A stretch of 64,000 bases of DNA. It comes from Thalassotalea profundi (lineage in GTDB: Bacteria > Pseudomonadota > Gammaproteobacteria > Enterobacterales > Alteromonadaceae). Location: contig NZ_BNAH01000013.1 of assembly GCF_014653195.1 (NCBI RefSeq), forward strand, positions 1-64,000, in the 5' to 3' direction. Below, in pieces: positions 52,213 to 62,573 of this stretch; within the stretch, counting starts at the first letter, position 1, and the number at the start of each line of letters is the position of its first letter. Both the position numbers and the translations under genes were made by a program. The notes beneath the pieces were generated by a model, which was not told where the DNA came from, made no database searches, and saw nothing but the letters and a program-made list of their open reading frames with translations.

Positions 52213-52713
52213 ATGAGCAAAGCATCCCCAAGAACTTTTTCACACATAGGTATTTCAGTACCTAATTTAGAACAAGCCGTTAAATTTTATACCGAAGTGC
52301 TGGGTTGGTACGAAATTATGAAACCAACAGAAATCGTGGAAGATGATAGTCCTATTGGCGAAATGTGCACGGATGTATTTGGAGCGAAATGGAACAAGTT
52401 TAAAATAGCCCACCTTTCAACGGGGGATAGAATAGGTGTTGAGTTGTTTGAATTTGAAAATCAGCAGCAACCAGAAAACAATTTTGAATATTGGAAAACC
52501 GGGGTATTTCATTTTTGTGTTCAAGATCCAAACTTAGAAGAACTAGCTGAAAAAATCGTGGCAGAGGGCGGTAAAAAACGCATGGCAGAACCTCGTTATT
52601 ATTATCCGAATGAAAAACCTTATCGAATGATATACATGGAAGACCCATTTGGTAACATTCTTGAAATTTATAGCCATAGTTATGAATTAACATACGGCGC
52701 TGGTGCCTATTAA
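52213..52713 (+). CDS. VOC-family dioxygenase/lyase-like protein
   Basis: A 166-residue protein of the glyoxalase/extradiol dioxygenase superfamily. The first metal-ligand candidate is in FSHIGISVPNLEQAVKFYTE, the second in FHFCVQDPNLEELAEKI and the third in PFGNILEIYSHS. Together they give the His/His/Glu-type set. The substrate is unknown; possible families include catechol dioxygenases and methylmalonyl-CoA epimerase-like VOC. It is divergent from the LysR gene, its likely regulator. Confidence 0.85.
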   Translation: MSKASPRTFSHIGISVPNLEQAVKFYTEVLGWYEIMKPTEIVEDDSPIGEMCTDVFGAKWNKFKIAHLSTGDRIGVELFEFENQQQPENNFEYWKTGVFHFCVQDPNLEELAEKIVAEGGKKRMAEPRYYYPNEKPYRMIYMEDPFGNILEIYSHSYELTYGAGAY

Positions 52714-52731
52714 GCGAGATTACTAATAAAA

Positions 52732-52767
52732 AAACGCCCCACTTAGACATCGTTAAGTGGGGCGTTT
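52732..52767. terminator. Bidirectional terminator between VOC gene and ahpF
   Basis: A 14-bp stem AAACGCCCCACTTA / TAAGTGGGGCGTTT with an 8-base loop, with flanking A- and T-runs for convergent genes. Confidence 0.92.
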
Positions 52768-52797
52768 CTCGTTTTAGAAACCGTTTAATTTCAGTGT

Positions 52798-54363
52798 CTA
52801 GCTTTCTCTTATAATATAATCAAAAGCTGATAAAGACGCTTTAGCACCTTCACCCATTGCGATAATTATTTGTTTATATGGTACTGTCGTTACATCACCT
52901 GCTGCAAATATCCCTGGAATATTCGTTTGACATTTTTCGTCAATAACAACCTCTCCATGCTGAGTACGTTCAACTACACCTTCTAAGAAGCTACTGTTAG
53001 GCAACAAACCTATTTGTACAAAAATACCTGATAGTGCTTGTTGTTTAATATCACCCGTAACTCGGTCTTCATAAGCAAGAGCCGTTACTTTACCATCTTC
53101 TGCAATCACTTCTTTTGTTGCCGCATTTTTAATAATGGTAATTTTTTCATGTGCTTGTGCTTTTTCTACTAATACCTGGTCGGCTTTCAATTCGGGTAAA
53201 AATTCAAATACTGTTACATGATTAACCATGCCTGCTAAATCAAGCGCCGCTTCAATACCTGAGTTACCACCGCCAACAACAGCAACGTCTTTTCCTTTAA
53301 AGAAAGGCCCGTCACAGTGTGGACAGTAAGCCACGCCAGAACCAACATTTTCTTTTTCACCAGGAACTCCTAGTTCACGCCATTTTGCACCTGTAGCTAC
53401 AATAATTGTTTTTGTTTCAATAGTTTCACCGCTAGAAAGGTGTAGTTTGTGTGCAGATTTTGTTGTTGCGTCGCCTTTTTCAATGGTTTCAACGCGTAAA
53501 AATTCTTTTATAGTCACATCATAATCATTTAAATGTGCTTGCATATTACCGGTTAATTCAGCGCCGGTGGTTTTGGGTACTGAAATTAAGTTTTCAATAC
53601 CCACTGTATCTTTTACTTGTCCACCTATACGGTCAGCAATCATAGTCACATTTAAGCCTTTACGTGCAGCATATATTGCCGATGCTATACCCGCAGGACC
53701 GCCGCCAATTATAGTCACATCTTGTAATGGTAGGGCTTGCGTTTCGTCACCACCGACTATTTCAGGAAAGCGTTGTATAAGCTTATCAACTAGTTGAGCT
53801 GTATCAATTTTACCATTGGCAAATAATTCACCATTTAAATAAACACTGGGTACGCCTTGAATATTTCGCTCGTTGACTAGGTCTTGAAATAAACCGCCGT
53901 CTATCATTTCAGTGCTGATGTTTTCATTAAGTAGAGCAAATTGATTTAACGATTGCACAACGTCAGGGCAATTGTGACAACTTAACGAAATAAATACTTC
54001 AAAGTGTAGCGAGTCTTTAATTTTCTTAACCATGCTACTCAAGGTGTTATCAAGTTTAAGCTCTGTACCAGAAGAATGTAGTATGGCTAAAACTAATGAG
54101 TTAAATTCGTGGCCGCTGGGAATACCTGAAAAATGAATGCCATTATTTTTTTCTTCAACTTCTAAATAAAACGTAATAGGACTACGTAGGTTATCATCAC
54201 GCTCAATCAAGGTTAAATTATCTGATACAGAGCATAATTGTGTTAAAAATTCGACTAACTCTGCGCGTTTTGTATGTTCACCAGTTTGTAGAACTAGCGC
54301 CACCTTGTTAGTCATATTTTGAGTATATGATTTTAGTGCATTTAAAATATCGTTGCTTAACAT
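52798..54363 (-). CDS. ahpF: Alkyl hydroperoxide reductase subunit F
   Basis: A 521-residue flavoprotein, exactly the length of E. coli AhpF. The N-terminal thioredoxin-like domain has the cysteine pair CHNC (129 and 132). It is followed by an FAD site ([20 protein letters not shown]) and a thioredoxin-reductase-type active site [11 protein letters not shown] (about 345-348). It transfers electrons from NADH to AhpC. It is the second gene after ahpC, but an intergenic terminator (54390-54425) lies between them. Confidence 0.97.
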   Translation of the reverse strand: MLSNDILNALKSYTQNMTNKVALVLQTGEHTKRAELVEFLTQLCSVSDNLTLIERDDNLRSPITFYLEVEEKNNGIHFSGIPSGHEFNSLVLAILHSSGTELKLDNTLSSMVKKIKDSLHFEVFISLSCHNCPDVVQSLNQFALLNENISTEMIDGGLFQDLVNERNIQGVPSVYLNGELFANGKIDTAQLVDKLIQRFPEIVGGDETQALPLQDVTIIGGGPAGIASAIYAARKGLNVTMIADRIGGQVKDTVGIENLISVPKTTGAELTGNMQAHLNDYDVTIKEFLRVETIEKGDATTKSAHKLHLSSGETIETKTIIVATGAKWRELGVPGEKENVGSGVAYCPHCDGPFFKGKDVAVVGGGNSGIEAALDLAGMVNHVTVFEFLPELKADQVLVEKAQAHEKITIIKNAATKEVIAEDGKVTALAYEDRVTGDIKQQALSGIFVQIGLLPNSSFLEGVVERTQHGEVVIDEKCQTNIPGIFAAGDVTTVPYKQIIIAMGEGAKASLSAFDYIIRES

Positions 54364-54389
54364 AGTATTACCTTATTACTGCAATCTGG

Positions 54390-54425
54390 AAAAAAAGGCG
54401 AGATTTGGAGATTCCAGATCTCGCC
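54390..54425 (-). terminator. Intercistronic terminator between ahpC and ahpF
   Basis: A 13-bp stem with one wobble (GGCGAGATTTGGA / TCCAGATCTCGCC), loop GAT, ending on the minus strand in seven Ts. It lies 56 bases after ahpC, upstream of ahpF, and should make ahpF transcription lower than ahpC. Confidence 0.88.
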
Positions 54426-54480
54426 AGTACATTGGAGAGTTATATAGCAATTGCTATAAATGAATTTAATTTAAGTTAGT

Positions 54481-55044
54481 TTAGATTTTTCCAACTAAAT
54501 CTAAGCTTGGTGTTAATGTTGCTTCACCTTGTTCCCAAGCAGCTGGACATACTTCACCATCGTTTTCACGAACATATTGTGCTGCTTTAACATTACGAAC
54601 CATGTCTTTTGCACTACGTCCAATTCCACCAGCATGGATGTGAGCGACTTGAATAACACCGTCTGGGTCTGCTAAGAAAGTACCACGGTGAGCCATGTGA
54701 TCTTCTTCAATCATTACATCAAAACCACGAGTAATGTTGCCTGTTTGGTCACCAATCATTGGAAATTTAATTTTACCAATAGCTTCTGAAGAATCGTGCC
54801 AAGCTTTGTGAGAAAAATGAGTGTCAGTAGATACTGCATATACTTCTACGCCTAATTTTTGTAATTCTTCATATTGGTTCGCCATATCTTCTAATTCAGT
54901 AGGGCATACAAAAGTAAAGTCAGCAGGGTAGAATAGGAATATTGACCACTTACCTTTAACACTGTCAGATGTTACTTCAACAAACTCACCGTTGTGAAAT
55001 GCTTGTGCTTTAAATTCTGGAATTAATTTGCCTATCTGTGCCAT
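54481..55044 (-). CDS. ahpC: Alkyl hydroperoxide reductase subunit C
   Basis: A 187-residue typical 2-Cys peroxiredoxin. The peroxidatic Cys47 is in [13 protein letters not shown] and the resolving Cys166 in [13 protein letters not shown], as in E. coli AhpC. It reduces H2O2 and organic peroxides with electrons from AhpF. It is divergent from katA; the 234 bases between probably hold promoters for both. Confidence 0.97.
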   Translation of the reverse strand: MAQIGKLIPEFKAQAFHNGEFVEVTSDSVKGKWSIFLFYPADFTFVCPTELEDMANQYEELQKLGVEVYAVSTDTHFSHKAWHDSSEAIGKIKFPMIGDQTGNITRGFDVMIEEDHMAHRGTFLADPDGVIQVAHIHAGGIGRSAKDMVRNVKAAQYVRENDGEVCPAAWEQGEATLTPSLDLVGKI

Positions 55045-55278
55045 GAGTATTTCCTCTCTTGTTTAAAAATGTTGTTTAATAAATGTTTTGTATTTGAAAG
55101 CTTGTTTGCTTTCGATGGAGCTATAGTAGATAAGTTTTTTTAATAGGTATATTTGAATGAATTGAATTTAATGTTCTAAAAAACAGAATATTGTTTTGTG
55201 ATTCCTTAACTACAATAAATGTAGGTGATAACTCTACTTGAAATTACTTTAGTTTTATTAATATAAGAAATAAGGATT

Positions 55279-56718
55279 ATGTCGATGAAAGATAAAAAAT
55301 TAACTACAGCTGCAGGTTGTCCTGTTGCACATAATCAGAATGTGATGACCGCTGGTCCTAGAGGACCTCAGCTTTTACAAGATGTCTGGTTCTTAGAAAA
55401 GCTGGCACACTTTGATCGTGAAGTTATTCCTGAAAGACGAATGCACGCTAAAGGTTCAGCAGCTTTTGGTAAATTTACCGTAACACATGATATCAGCCAA
55501 TACACACGAGCAAAAATTTTCTCTGAAATTGGTAAAGAAACTGAGTTATTTACACGTTTTAGTACTGTTGCAGGTGAGCGTGGTGCTGCTGATGCAGAGC
55601 GTGATATTCGAGGTTTTGCTGTTAAATTTTATACTGAAGAAGGTAACTGGGATTTAGTAGGTAATAATACGCCTGTATTTTTCTTACGTGATCCGCTTAA
55701 ATTCCCTGATTTAAATCATGCAGTTAAGCGGGATCCAAAAACTAACATGCGAAGTGCAACTAATAACTGGGATTTTTGGACATCGTTGCCTGAAGCTTTG
55801 CATCAAGTGACCATTGTTATGAGTGACAGAGGAATTCCTGCTAGTTATCGACATATGCATGGTTTCGGTAGTCATACTTTTAGTTTTATTAATGCTAATA
55901 ATGAACGTTTTTGGGTGAAATTCCATTTAGAAACTCAACAAGGCATTAAAAATTTAACTGATGCTGAGGCGGAAGCATTGGTGGGTAAAGACAGAGAAAG
56001 TCATCAAAAAGACTTATTTGAAGCAATAGAGGCTCGTGACTTTCCAAAATGGGTATTAAAAGTACAAGTAATGCCGGAAGCTGATGCAACAAAAGTTCCT
56101 TATAATCCGTTTGATTTAACAAAAGTTTGGCCACACAAAGATTACCCTTTAATTGAAGTTGGTGTTATGGAATTAAATCGTAATCCTGAAAATTACTTTG
56201 CTGATGTTGAGCAAGCAGCTTTTAATCCTGGAAATATAGTTCCTGGTATTGGTTTCTCACCAGATAAAATGTTACAAGGTCGATTATTTTCATATGGTGA
56301 TGCACAGCGCTATCGCTTAGGTGTTAACCATAATCACATCCCCGTAAATGCTGCACGTTGCCCTGTCAACAGTTATCACAGAGATGGACAAATGCGAACA
56401 GATGGGAATTATGGCGCAACTATAGGTTATGAACCTAATAGCCAAGGTGAGTGGGCCGAACAGCCTGACTTTTCTGAGCCTCCATTAGCTATTGATGGTG
56501 CTGCAGATCATTGGGATCATAGAGAAGATGAAGATTACTTTTCACAAGCTGGGGATTTATTTCGATTAATGAATGCTGAGCAACAACAGGCATTATTTAA
56601 TAATACCGCTGCTTCTATGGCTGATGTACCTGATGACATTAAGCAACGACATATTAAGCATTGTACTTTAGCCGATAGTGCTTATGGGGCGGGAGTTAAA
56701 GCTGCCTTAGGCATGTAA
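55279..56718 (+). CDS. katA: Monofunctional heme catalase (small-subunit clade)
   Basis: A 479-residue catalase. The distal His56 is in [12 protein letters not shown], the distal Asn in [16 protein letters not shown], and the proximal heme tyrosine in [17 protein letters not shown]. Its length of about 480 residues and lack of the C-terminal flavodoxin domain place it in the small-subunit clade (clade 3). The first ATG (55279) is only two bases from AAGGA, so ATG 55285 is an alternative and perhaps better start. Its neighbours are ahpC and oxyR. Confidence 0.95.
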   Translation: MSMKDKKLTTAAGCPVAHNQNVMTAGPRGPQLLQDVWFLEKLAHFDREVIPERRMHAKGSAAFGKFTVTHDISQYTRAKIFSEIGKETELFTRFSTVAGERGAADAERDIRGFAVKFYTEEGNWDLVGNNTPVFFLRDPLKFPDLNHAVKRDPKTNMRSATNNWDFWTSLPEALHQVTIVMSDRGIPASYRHMHGFGSHTFSFINANNERFWVKFHLETQQGIKNLTDAEAEALVGKDRESHQKDLFEAIEARDFPKWVLKVQVMPEADATKVPYNPFDLTKVWPHKDYPLIEVGVMELNRNPENYFADVEQAAFNPGNIVPGIGFSPDKMLQGRLFSYGDAQRYRLGVNHNHIPVNAARCPVNSYHRDGQMRTDGNYGATIGYEPNSQGEWAEQPDFSEPPLAIDGAADHWDHREDEDYFSQAGDLFRLMNAEQQQALFNNTAASMADVPDDIKQRHIKHCTLADSAYGAGVKAALGM

Positions 56719-56744
56719 TATTTATTTTTTATGTTGTATTCAAT

Positions 56745-56783
56745 ATGAATAGTGAGCTCTCTTAATAGGATCTCACTATTCAT
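56745..56783 (+). terminator. Probable katA terminator
   Basis: A 12-bp perfect stem ATGAATAGTGAG / CTCACTATTCAT with a 15-base loop, 26 bases after katA. The T-run after it is short. Confidence 0.55.
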
Positions 56784-56841
56784 TTAATCCCACCAATAAG
56801 CTCAATCCTAGTAACAATATACTAAAATATCTATTATAATT

Positions 56842-56878
56842 TAGATAATATTCTATAAAATCAATAGTAGAGAACGAT
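56842..56878 (+). promoter_or_regulatory. Candidate OxyR binding site at oxyR start
   Basis: The OxyR consensus is four ATAG/CTAT half-sites spaced seven bases apart. Here CTAT-N7-ATAG (56853-56867) is exact, followed by N7-CGAT (three of four bases right). The first half-site is degenerate. Since it overlaps the oxyR start, repression by OxyR itself is likely. The call is from pattern only. Confidence 0.35.
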
Positions 56879-57779
56879 GATTTCATTAAAACAGCTGCAT
56901 TATGCGTTAGCCATTGAAAAAACTTTACATTTTAAGAAAGCTGCTGAAGCCTGTAACGTGTCTCAATCTGCCTTGAGTACCGCTATTACAGAACTCGAAA
57001 AACAGCTTGGGGTGACTATTTTTGAACGTAATAATAAAAAGGTGTTAATTACTGATAAAGGGCAATTAATTTTAAATAAAGCTAAGTTAATTAAACTAGA
57101 AGTAGATGAGCTTTTACAAGTAGCATCAATAGGGCAAAAACCTTTTTCTAACCCTATGACTATAGGCGTGATTCCTACTATTGGACCTTATTTACTTCCT
57201 AAAGTTTTACCCGAGTTACGCAAAGTATACCCAGAATTTAAGCTTAAAATTATTGAAGAGCAATCTCATGTCTTGGTTGATATGGTGCGAAATGGTGACA
57301 TTGATACTGCAATATTAGCATTGCCCTATGCTATTGATGGTTTAATGAGTTTTGAGTTTTGGCAAGAAGACTTTTATTGGGTTAGTCATAAAGATCAGTG
57401 TCCAAGTCAACTACGCGAAATTACAAGTGAACAGTTAAAAACTGAAAAGTTAATGTTGTTAAAAGAGGGGCATTGTTTGAAAGATCATGCACTTGCGGCG
57501 TGTAAGCTACAAAGCGATAAGCAAGAGTCTAATTTTGACTCAGCAAGTTTACATACCTTGACACAAATGGTTGCGGGTAAACTAGGGACTACATTAGTTC
57601 CTCAAATGGCGCTTGACCAATTGATTTACAACGACTCTGAGCTTCGTGCTATTCATTTAAATGAGCCTGGACCACACAGAAAAATTGCATTAATCGTTCG
57701 TCCTAATTATGTGAGAACAGATGAAATCGGATTATTAAAACGTCTTTTTAATGAGCAACTTAAACAAAGTATTTCGTGA
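56877..57779 (+). CDS. oxyR: Hydrogen-peroxide-sensing regulator OxyR
   Basis: A 300-residue LysR-family regulator. The N-terminal winged helix (HFKKAAEACNVSQSALSTAI) precedes a regulatory domain with the redox cysteines Cys200 and Cys209 (GHCLKDHALAAC; E. coli Cys199/208). It activates catalase and Ahp genes on peroxide stress; katA and ahpCF are immediate neighbours. Confidence 0.94.
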   Translation: MISLKQLHYALAIEKTLHFKKAAEACNVSQSALSTAITELEKQLGVTIFERNNKKVLITDKGQLILNKAKLIKLEVDELLQVASIGQKPFSNPMTIGVIPTIGPYLLPKVLPELRKVYPEFKLKIIEEQSHVLVDMVRNGDIDTAILALPYAIDGLMSFEFWQEDFYWVSHKDQCPSQLREITSEQLKTEKLMLLKEGHCLKDHALAACKLQSDKQESNFDSASLHTLTQMVAGKLGTTLVPQMALDQLIYNDSELRAIHLNEPGPHRKIALIVRPNYVRTDEIGLLKRLFNEQLKQSIS

Positions 57780-57897
57780 TTAATACGATAAGTGTTTTTG
57801 TTCAATTTTATCGAACGATATTGTGAATTTAATTAATTATACTTAATACAGTTTGTTGATCATAATAGATTCATATTCAAAAAGAAGGATGAATCAA

Positions 57898-58047
57898 ATG
57901 AAAAAATTAATTAAACAAACGGTTAGCCAAGTAAAAATAGCTTTCAGTACAAAAATTAAAAACAAAGAGCAATCCTTAGAGTGTAATTATGCAGATAATT
58001 ACTATGGTGATCAGTATTGTCAGGCTAAGATAAAAACATACAAATAA
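57898..58047 (+). CDS. Small hypothetical protein (49 residues)
   Basis: A 49-residue basic protein starting MKKLIKQTVSQVKIAFSTK and ending ECNYADNYYGDQYCQAKIK, with two cysteines 15 residues apart. ATG 57898 has AAGGA eight bases upstream, better than two earlier in-frame starts. No homologous family is recognised. It follows oxyR by 118 bases and could be an unrelated small gene. Confidence 0.55.
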   Translation: MKKLIKQTVSQVKIAFSTKIKNKEQSLECNYADNYYGDQYCQAKIKTYK

Positions 58048-58095
58048 TTATCCTAGCTTTGATATAAAAACTAATACGTTATTAGTAGTGAATAT

Positions 58096-58119
58096 TAGCT
58101 TTACAATAAGGTAAAGCTA
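58096..58119. terminator. Possible weak terminator
   Basis: A perfect 9-bp stem TAGCTTTAC / GTAAAGCTA with loop AATAAG, between the small gene and the diguanylate cyclase gene (convergent). The T-run is poor. Confidence 0.4.
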
Positions 58120-58125
58120 AAGCTT

Positions 58126-59835
58126 TTACTCTTTGAATAATTGAGATTGATTTCTACCATTGTTTTTAGATTTATACAGGGCTTTATCTGCTTGATTAAT
58201 AGCTTCTTGTAGGTTTAAATCTTGTGTGTTTACTTCTGCTATTCCTGCGCTAATTGTCAATTGTATAGATTGGTTTGTATCAATTTCTATTGTGGTACTT
58301 TCTAATTTTTTTCTAATTCTTTCTATTAATATAAATGCATCGTCTAAATTAGTATTTGGCATTAAAATAATAAATTCTTCTCCGCCGTATCGCGCTAATA
58401 TATCCTCTTGACGTGACTGATTTTTTATAATATTTGCGACACACTTGATAGATTTATCTCCTAAGGTGTGCCCATAAGTGTCATTGATACTTTTAAAATG
58501 ATCTATATCGATAAGAGCAATAGAAGACGTTTGTTTTGTTTGTTCTGCTAAGTCTAAGTGCTGAACCGCGGCACTGTTAAAATGGCGACGATTAAATAGC
58601 TTTGTTAACGGGTCAGTAGATGCTAATAATTGTAAATCTGCCTGGGTCGATTTTAACTTTTCTAACGTGCGAATTCGATATGCAATAATCAATGATAAGA
58701 CAAGGGCTTCCAATGCGATACCAATACCAACGCCATGACTATTGACGTAATTAAACTCTGCTATTCCTTTATAAAATAAAACGGCTAATGTACTAAACGC
58801 CACAAATAGGCCATGTCCAATCAAAAAAAATAAGGCCATTGGGTGTCTTCGAATAAGCATTGAAAGACTTACAGATAAGCTTGCTAGCATCATTATGGCT
58901 GCTAATGTACTTGAATAATCTAGTGCAGCGACAATATCGAACAAGCCATGAATAAAGTTTATTACTAATAAAATGAGTACAGCAACTAGTGCCCAATGTT
59001 CAATAGGATACTTCTTTTTCGTTTCGAAGATATTGATCATGAACAGCAATAAGAAAAAAGGCATAGTCACTAAAGATAAATGCCATATTATTGTAACGGA
59101 ACCAAATATATTAAAAAGATCTGCGAATAGTCCATAAGATAAAGCAATCCAAAAGCCACCTGAAACGAGGTAACAGGCATAGTAGAAGTGTTCTTTTAAT
59201 CGCGAAGAAAAAAACAATAAAAAGTTGTAGATAATAAGAGCAAGTAACATACCGACGACTAATGCAATATTAGTAAATTGTCCTAATAGAGCTCTTTTTG
59301 ATTGATTTTCATCGTATATATTAAGTGCAAACCATTGATGTGAAAAAGAGAGGCTTTTAACAAATAAGGTTTTCTGTTGATTGGGTTGTAGTGTGAAATC
59401 AAAAACAGCACTACCACGATACATCCACTGTTGAGTTTCTTTTTTATCCATATCTAGAACGCGTACATTGGACAGAACCCCTTGTTCTACTTCATATAGT
59501 TCTACTTTACTATTGTGGTAAGCATAAGGGTGATGAAGATAAAGTTTTTGAGTGTTTTTATCTACATTATGAAGCTGTATTTTAATCCAAGTGGTTTTGG
59601 ACTTGGTGCCGAGAGAAAGACGATTCGATGATTTAGTAAAATTTTGCCCCTGTACTTGTTCAAAAGGCATATTTTCTGATTTATCAACAAAATACGCCAT
59701 TTCAAATTGCTCTAGTTTTATTTCGCTATCGTTTGTAATTTGAATGGGGGTTGCTGCATATACTGAGCTATTAATTAAGCACAAGCATAAGAAAAATAGT
59801 GTATGAATTAAGGGTAAAGAGCGAATTATTGTCAT
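58126..59835 (-). CDS. Diguanylate cyclase with 7TMR-DISM sensor
   Basis: A 569-residue protein. A signal peptide (IIRSLPLIHTLFFLCLCLIN) leads to a periplasmic 7TMR-DISMED2 domain (about residues 40-180), seven transmembrane segments (about 195-390) and a GGDEF domain (about 410-569). The active-site motif is GGEEF (484-488). An inhibitory I-site RQED lies five residues before it, so product feedback is likely. It makes c-di-GMP from GTP. ATG 59835 was chosen; the frame continues to a TTG at 59880. Confidence 0.92.
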   Translation of the reverse strand: MTIIRSLPLIHTLFFLCLCLINSSVYAATPIQITNDSEIKLEQFEMAYFVDKSENMPFEQVQGQNFTKSSNRLSLGTKSKTTWIKIQLHNVDKNTQKLYLHHPYAYHNSKVELYEVEQGVLSNVRVLDMDKKETQQWMYRGSAVFDFTLQPNQQKTLFVKSLSFSHQWFALNIYDENQSKRALLGQFTNIALVVGMLLALIIYNFLLFFSSRLKEHFYYACYLVSGGFWIALSYGLFADLFNIFGSVTIIWHLSLVTMPFFLLLFMINIFETKKKYPIEHWALVAVLILLVINFIHGLFDIVAALDYSSTLAAIMMLASLSVSLSMLIRRHPMALFFLIGHGLFVAFSTLAVLFYKGIAEFNYVNSHGVGIGIALEALVLSLIIAYRIRTLEKLKSTQADLQLLASTDPLTKLFNRRHFNSAAVQHLDLAEQTKQTSSIALIDIDHFKSINDTYGHTLGDKSIKCVANIIKNQSRQEDILARYGGEEFIILMPNTNLDDAFILIERIRKKLESTTIEIDTNQSIQLTISAGIAEVNTQDLNLQEAINQADKALYKSKNNGRNQSQLFKE

Positions 59836-59908
59836 CAATTTTCTTAAGTACATTAGGTATATACTTAAATATATTATCAATTTTTATTTATACTAACGTA
59901 TCAGTTAA

Positions 59909-59933
59909 TAAAAAGGTATACCGAAGATACCTT
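59909..59933 (-). terminator. Terminator of ppc
   Basis: A 7-bp stem AAGGTAT / ATACCTT with loop CTTCGGT-like and T-run on the minus strand, 78 bases after ppc. Confidence 0.8.
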
Positions 59934-60011
59934 ATTTTAACAATCGACAATGTTAAATATGGGGGGAGCTAACATCCTTGTTAGCTGTTTACTTGTATTT
60001 ACAGAACATAG

Positions 60012-62573
60012 CTATCCAGTATTACGCATACCTGTTGCGATACCTGTCATACTCACCATGAGTAATTGTTCACATAATGGGTGCTCAGGTTGCTTTCTTA
60101 AGCGTTTAAGCGCTTCAATTTGCAATAAATGTAGGGGCAATAAATACGGCTGGCGTAATTGAAACGAAGTTAAGTTCCATTGATCACTTTCTAATGATTC
60201 TGTTTGTTTTAATAGTTTAAGTATTGTGCCTTTATCGGCAGCTAGTTGTGCTCTTAAACCATCACCTAATGAATGTAACCTTGGTTCAACTAAGCTTTCA
60301 TCATACATTTTAGAAATTTGACTGTCTGATTTTAAATAGACCATCTCAGTTAATGATATACGCGCTCTAAAATACGGCCAGTTATCCAACATATCTTCAA
60401 TAGTACTACTTTGTTTATCTGCTATTTCTGAAATTGCCTGGCCAAAACCTAACCAGCTAGGAACAACTAAACGATTTTGACTCCACGCGAATATCCAAGG
60501 TATTGCACGAAGTGATTCAATGCCGCCGTCTGATTTACGCTTGCTAGGACGAGAACCTAATGGTAATGAAGAAAGTTCTTGTTCTGGCGTTGCTTGTCTG
60601 AAGTAGGTAACAAAGTCATTTTGTTTGCACACATAATCACGATAGATATCGCAACTGCGTGAAGCCATCTCGTCCATTAATTTACGCCAAGAGGGTTTCG
60701 GCGACGGTTGCGGTTTAACTAAGCTTGCTAATATTGCACTGGCATATAAATGTAAACTACGCACGGCTAAGTTAGGTAAACCAAATTTAAAGCGTATGGT
60801 TTCTCCTTGTTCTGTTACTCGTAAGCCACCTTCAAGGGTACCCGGAGGTTGCGAAGCTATAGCAGCATGAGCAGGACCGCCTCCTCTACCAATAGTGCCA
60901 CCTCGACCATGAAATAATTTTAAGGTAATGTTATGGCATTTAGCTGCAGCAACTAACGCTTCTTGGGCTTGATATTGTGCCCATGCCGCGGCAAGTACAC
61001 CGGCATCTTTAGCTGAATCACTATAGCCTATCATTACATGTTGATCACCTTTCGTGCGTTTTACGTAATTTTTATTGCTAAGTAATGCGTCAATTACTTG
61101 TGCTGCATTATTCAAGTCATCAAGTGTTTCAAAAAGCGGGGCAATAGGCATATCCCAAGTAATGCCAGTGGCCTTCATTAAAAGATTTACCGCTAGTACA
61201 TCACTTTGGTGACTTGCCATTGAAATAACATAAATACCAAGAACTTCTTTGGGCTGCTCAGCAATAAATTTAAAGGTATCTAGTACTTCTTGTGTTTGAA
61301 CTGACCAAGTAACGTTTGGTAATAAAGGGCGAGTATTATTAATTTCTTGCTGAAGAAATTTACAACGTTGTTGTTCATCCCAAGATAAATAGTCACCTAA
61401 ATTAAGTGCCTCAACAATTTCAGCAATGGTTTGATCATGAAATTCACTATGCTGGCGTACATCTAATTTCACCAGTGAAATACCAAAACAATGCACTTTA
61501 CGTATAACATCAAGTAATAATGAATTGGCGCTTTTCGTTAAACCTGCTGCAAGTAAGTTTTCCCGACAAATAAGTAAGGGAGATAATAGCTCTTCAGGGC
61601 TGGCAATAACGCCTTGAGTTTTATTTACTTTAAGAAGCGCGATACTTTTTTCTAGTTTAGCGATGGTTTGCTTGAGTAAGTGACGATAAGGACCAATATT
61701 TTGAGTATCTTCAATAATTAATGCCTCACTTGCTTTGTGCATAGAGAGTTCTAAATACAAATTTTGAAAATCAACTAAATATAATTCTGCAGCAAGTAAG
61801 CGTGCTTGAATAATCGCTTGTTTACTTAATTCTGCTGTAACAAAAGGGTTTCCATCACGATCTCCCGCCATCCAACTTGCCATGGTAATGGGTGTTGCAT
61901 CTAATGGTAATGCTTGTTTGGAAATTTGTTGACATAGTTCGTCTAATTCACGAACAAATTTTGGTACAGCCGTCCATAAGCTATCACTAATTGCATTTAA
62001 GCCCCAACGAGATTCATCTAAAGGAGTAGGGCGTTGGCCTCTTATTTCATTAGTACTCCATGCTTGTTCAATTAATTCTTCAATGCGGGTATTTAATTGA
62101 GGACCAGTAGTGTCAAGCTGTTCAGCTATTTCATGGTATTTATGAATAAAAGTACGACGATTAACTTCAGTCGGATGAGCGGTTAACACTAATTCAATAT
62201 GTAATTTATTAATCGCACTGAAAAAAACATCTGGGGTTACCTCGCCAAGTTCATCTTTTAATGACTCTAATGGATGAGGTAAATCTAGTTCAGCCAAACC
62301 TTGCTCACTAATGGTATGTTGTTGCTCTGCAACATTAGCAAGGTTTAAAAATTGACTAAAGGCTCGCGCATAAATTAGTAGCTTTTTTTCATCGCAAGAT
62401 TCAAATATGGTTTTTAATTCTTCAATAGCATACGTTTCATTGGCGATACCATCTTTTGCTAATAAACGTACATGCTCAATATTGTCTAACCACGCCTGAT
62501 CAGTGTCATTTGCAATAGCTTGCCCTAAAACAGCACCTAGTGAGCGTATATTCTGCGAAATGGTCTCTAACAT
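60012..62573 (-). CDS. ppc: Phosphoenolpyruvate carboxylase
   Basis: An 853-residue enzyme (E. coli 883) that carboxylates PEP to oxaloacetate. The catalytic histidine region is ELVLTAHPTEVNRR and the second motif KLFHGRGGTIGRGGGPAHAA; the C-terminus ends MTGIATGMRNTG with the conserved final glycine. ATG 62573 follows AGGA by seven bases; the TTG directly before is not needed. It is monocistronic and divergent from a LysR gene. Confidence 0.96.
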   Translation of the reverse strand: MLETISQNIRSLGAVLGQAIANDTDQAWLDNIEHVRLLAKDGIANETYAIEELKTIFESCDEKKLLIYARAFSQFLNLANVAEQQHTISEQGLAELDLPHPLESLKDELGEVTPDVFFSAINKLHIELVLTAHPTEVNRRTFIHKYHEIAEQLDTTGPQLNTRIEELIEQAWSTNEIRGQRPTPLDESRWGLNAISDSLWTAVPKFVRELDELCQQISKQALPLDATPITMASWMAGDRDGNPFVTAELSKQAIIQARLLAAELYLVDFQNLYLELSMHKASEALIIEDTQNIGPYRHLLKQTIAKLEKSIALLKVNKTQGVIASPEELLSPLLICRENLLAAGLTKSANSLLLDVIRKVHCFGISLVKLDVRQHSEFHDQTIAEIVEALNLGDYLSWDEQQRCKFLQQEINNTRPLLPNVTWSVQTQEVLDTFKFIAEQPKEVLGIYVISMASHQSDVLAVNLLMKATGITWDMPIAPLFETLDDLNNAAQVIDALLSNKNYVKRTKGDQHVMIGYSDSAKDAGVLAAAWAQYQAQEALVAAAKCHNITLKLFHGRGGTIGRGGGPAHAAIASQPPGTLEGGLRVTEQGETIRFKFGLPNLAVRSLHLYASAILASLVKPQPSPKPSWRKLMDEMASRSCDIYRDYVCKQNDFVTYFRQATPEQELSSLPLGSRPSKRKSDGGIESLRAIPWIFAWSQNRLVVPSWLGFGQAISEIADKQSSTIEDMLDNWPYFRARISLTEMVYLKSDSQISKMYDESLVEPRLHSLGDGLRAQLAADKGTILKLLKQTESLESDQWNLTSFQLRQPYLLPLHLLQIEALKRLRKQPEHPLCEQLLMVSMTGIATGMRNTG

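Noticed and set aside
55045..55278. OxyR site in the ahpC-katA intergenic region
   Set aside because: ATAG/CTAT half-sites are present but never at the required seven-base spacing.
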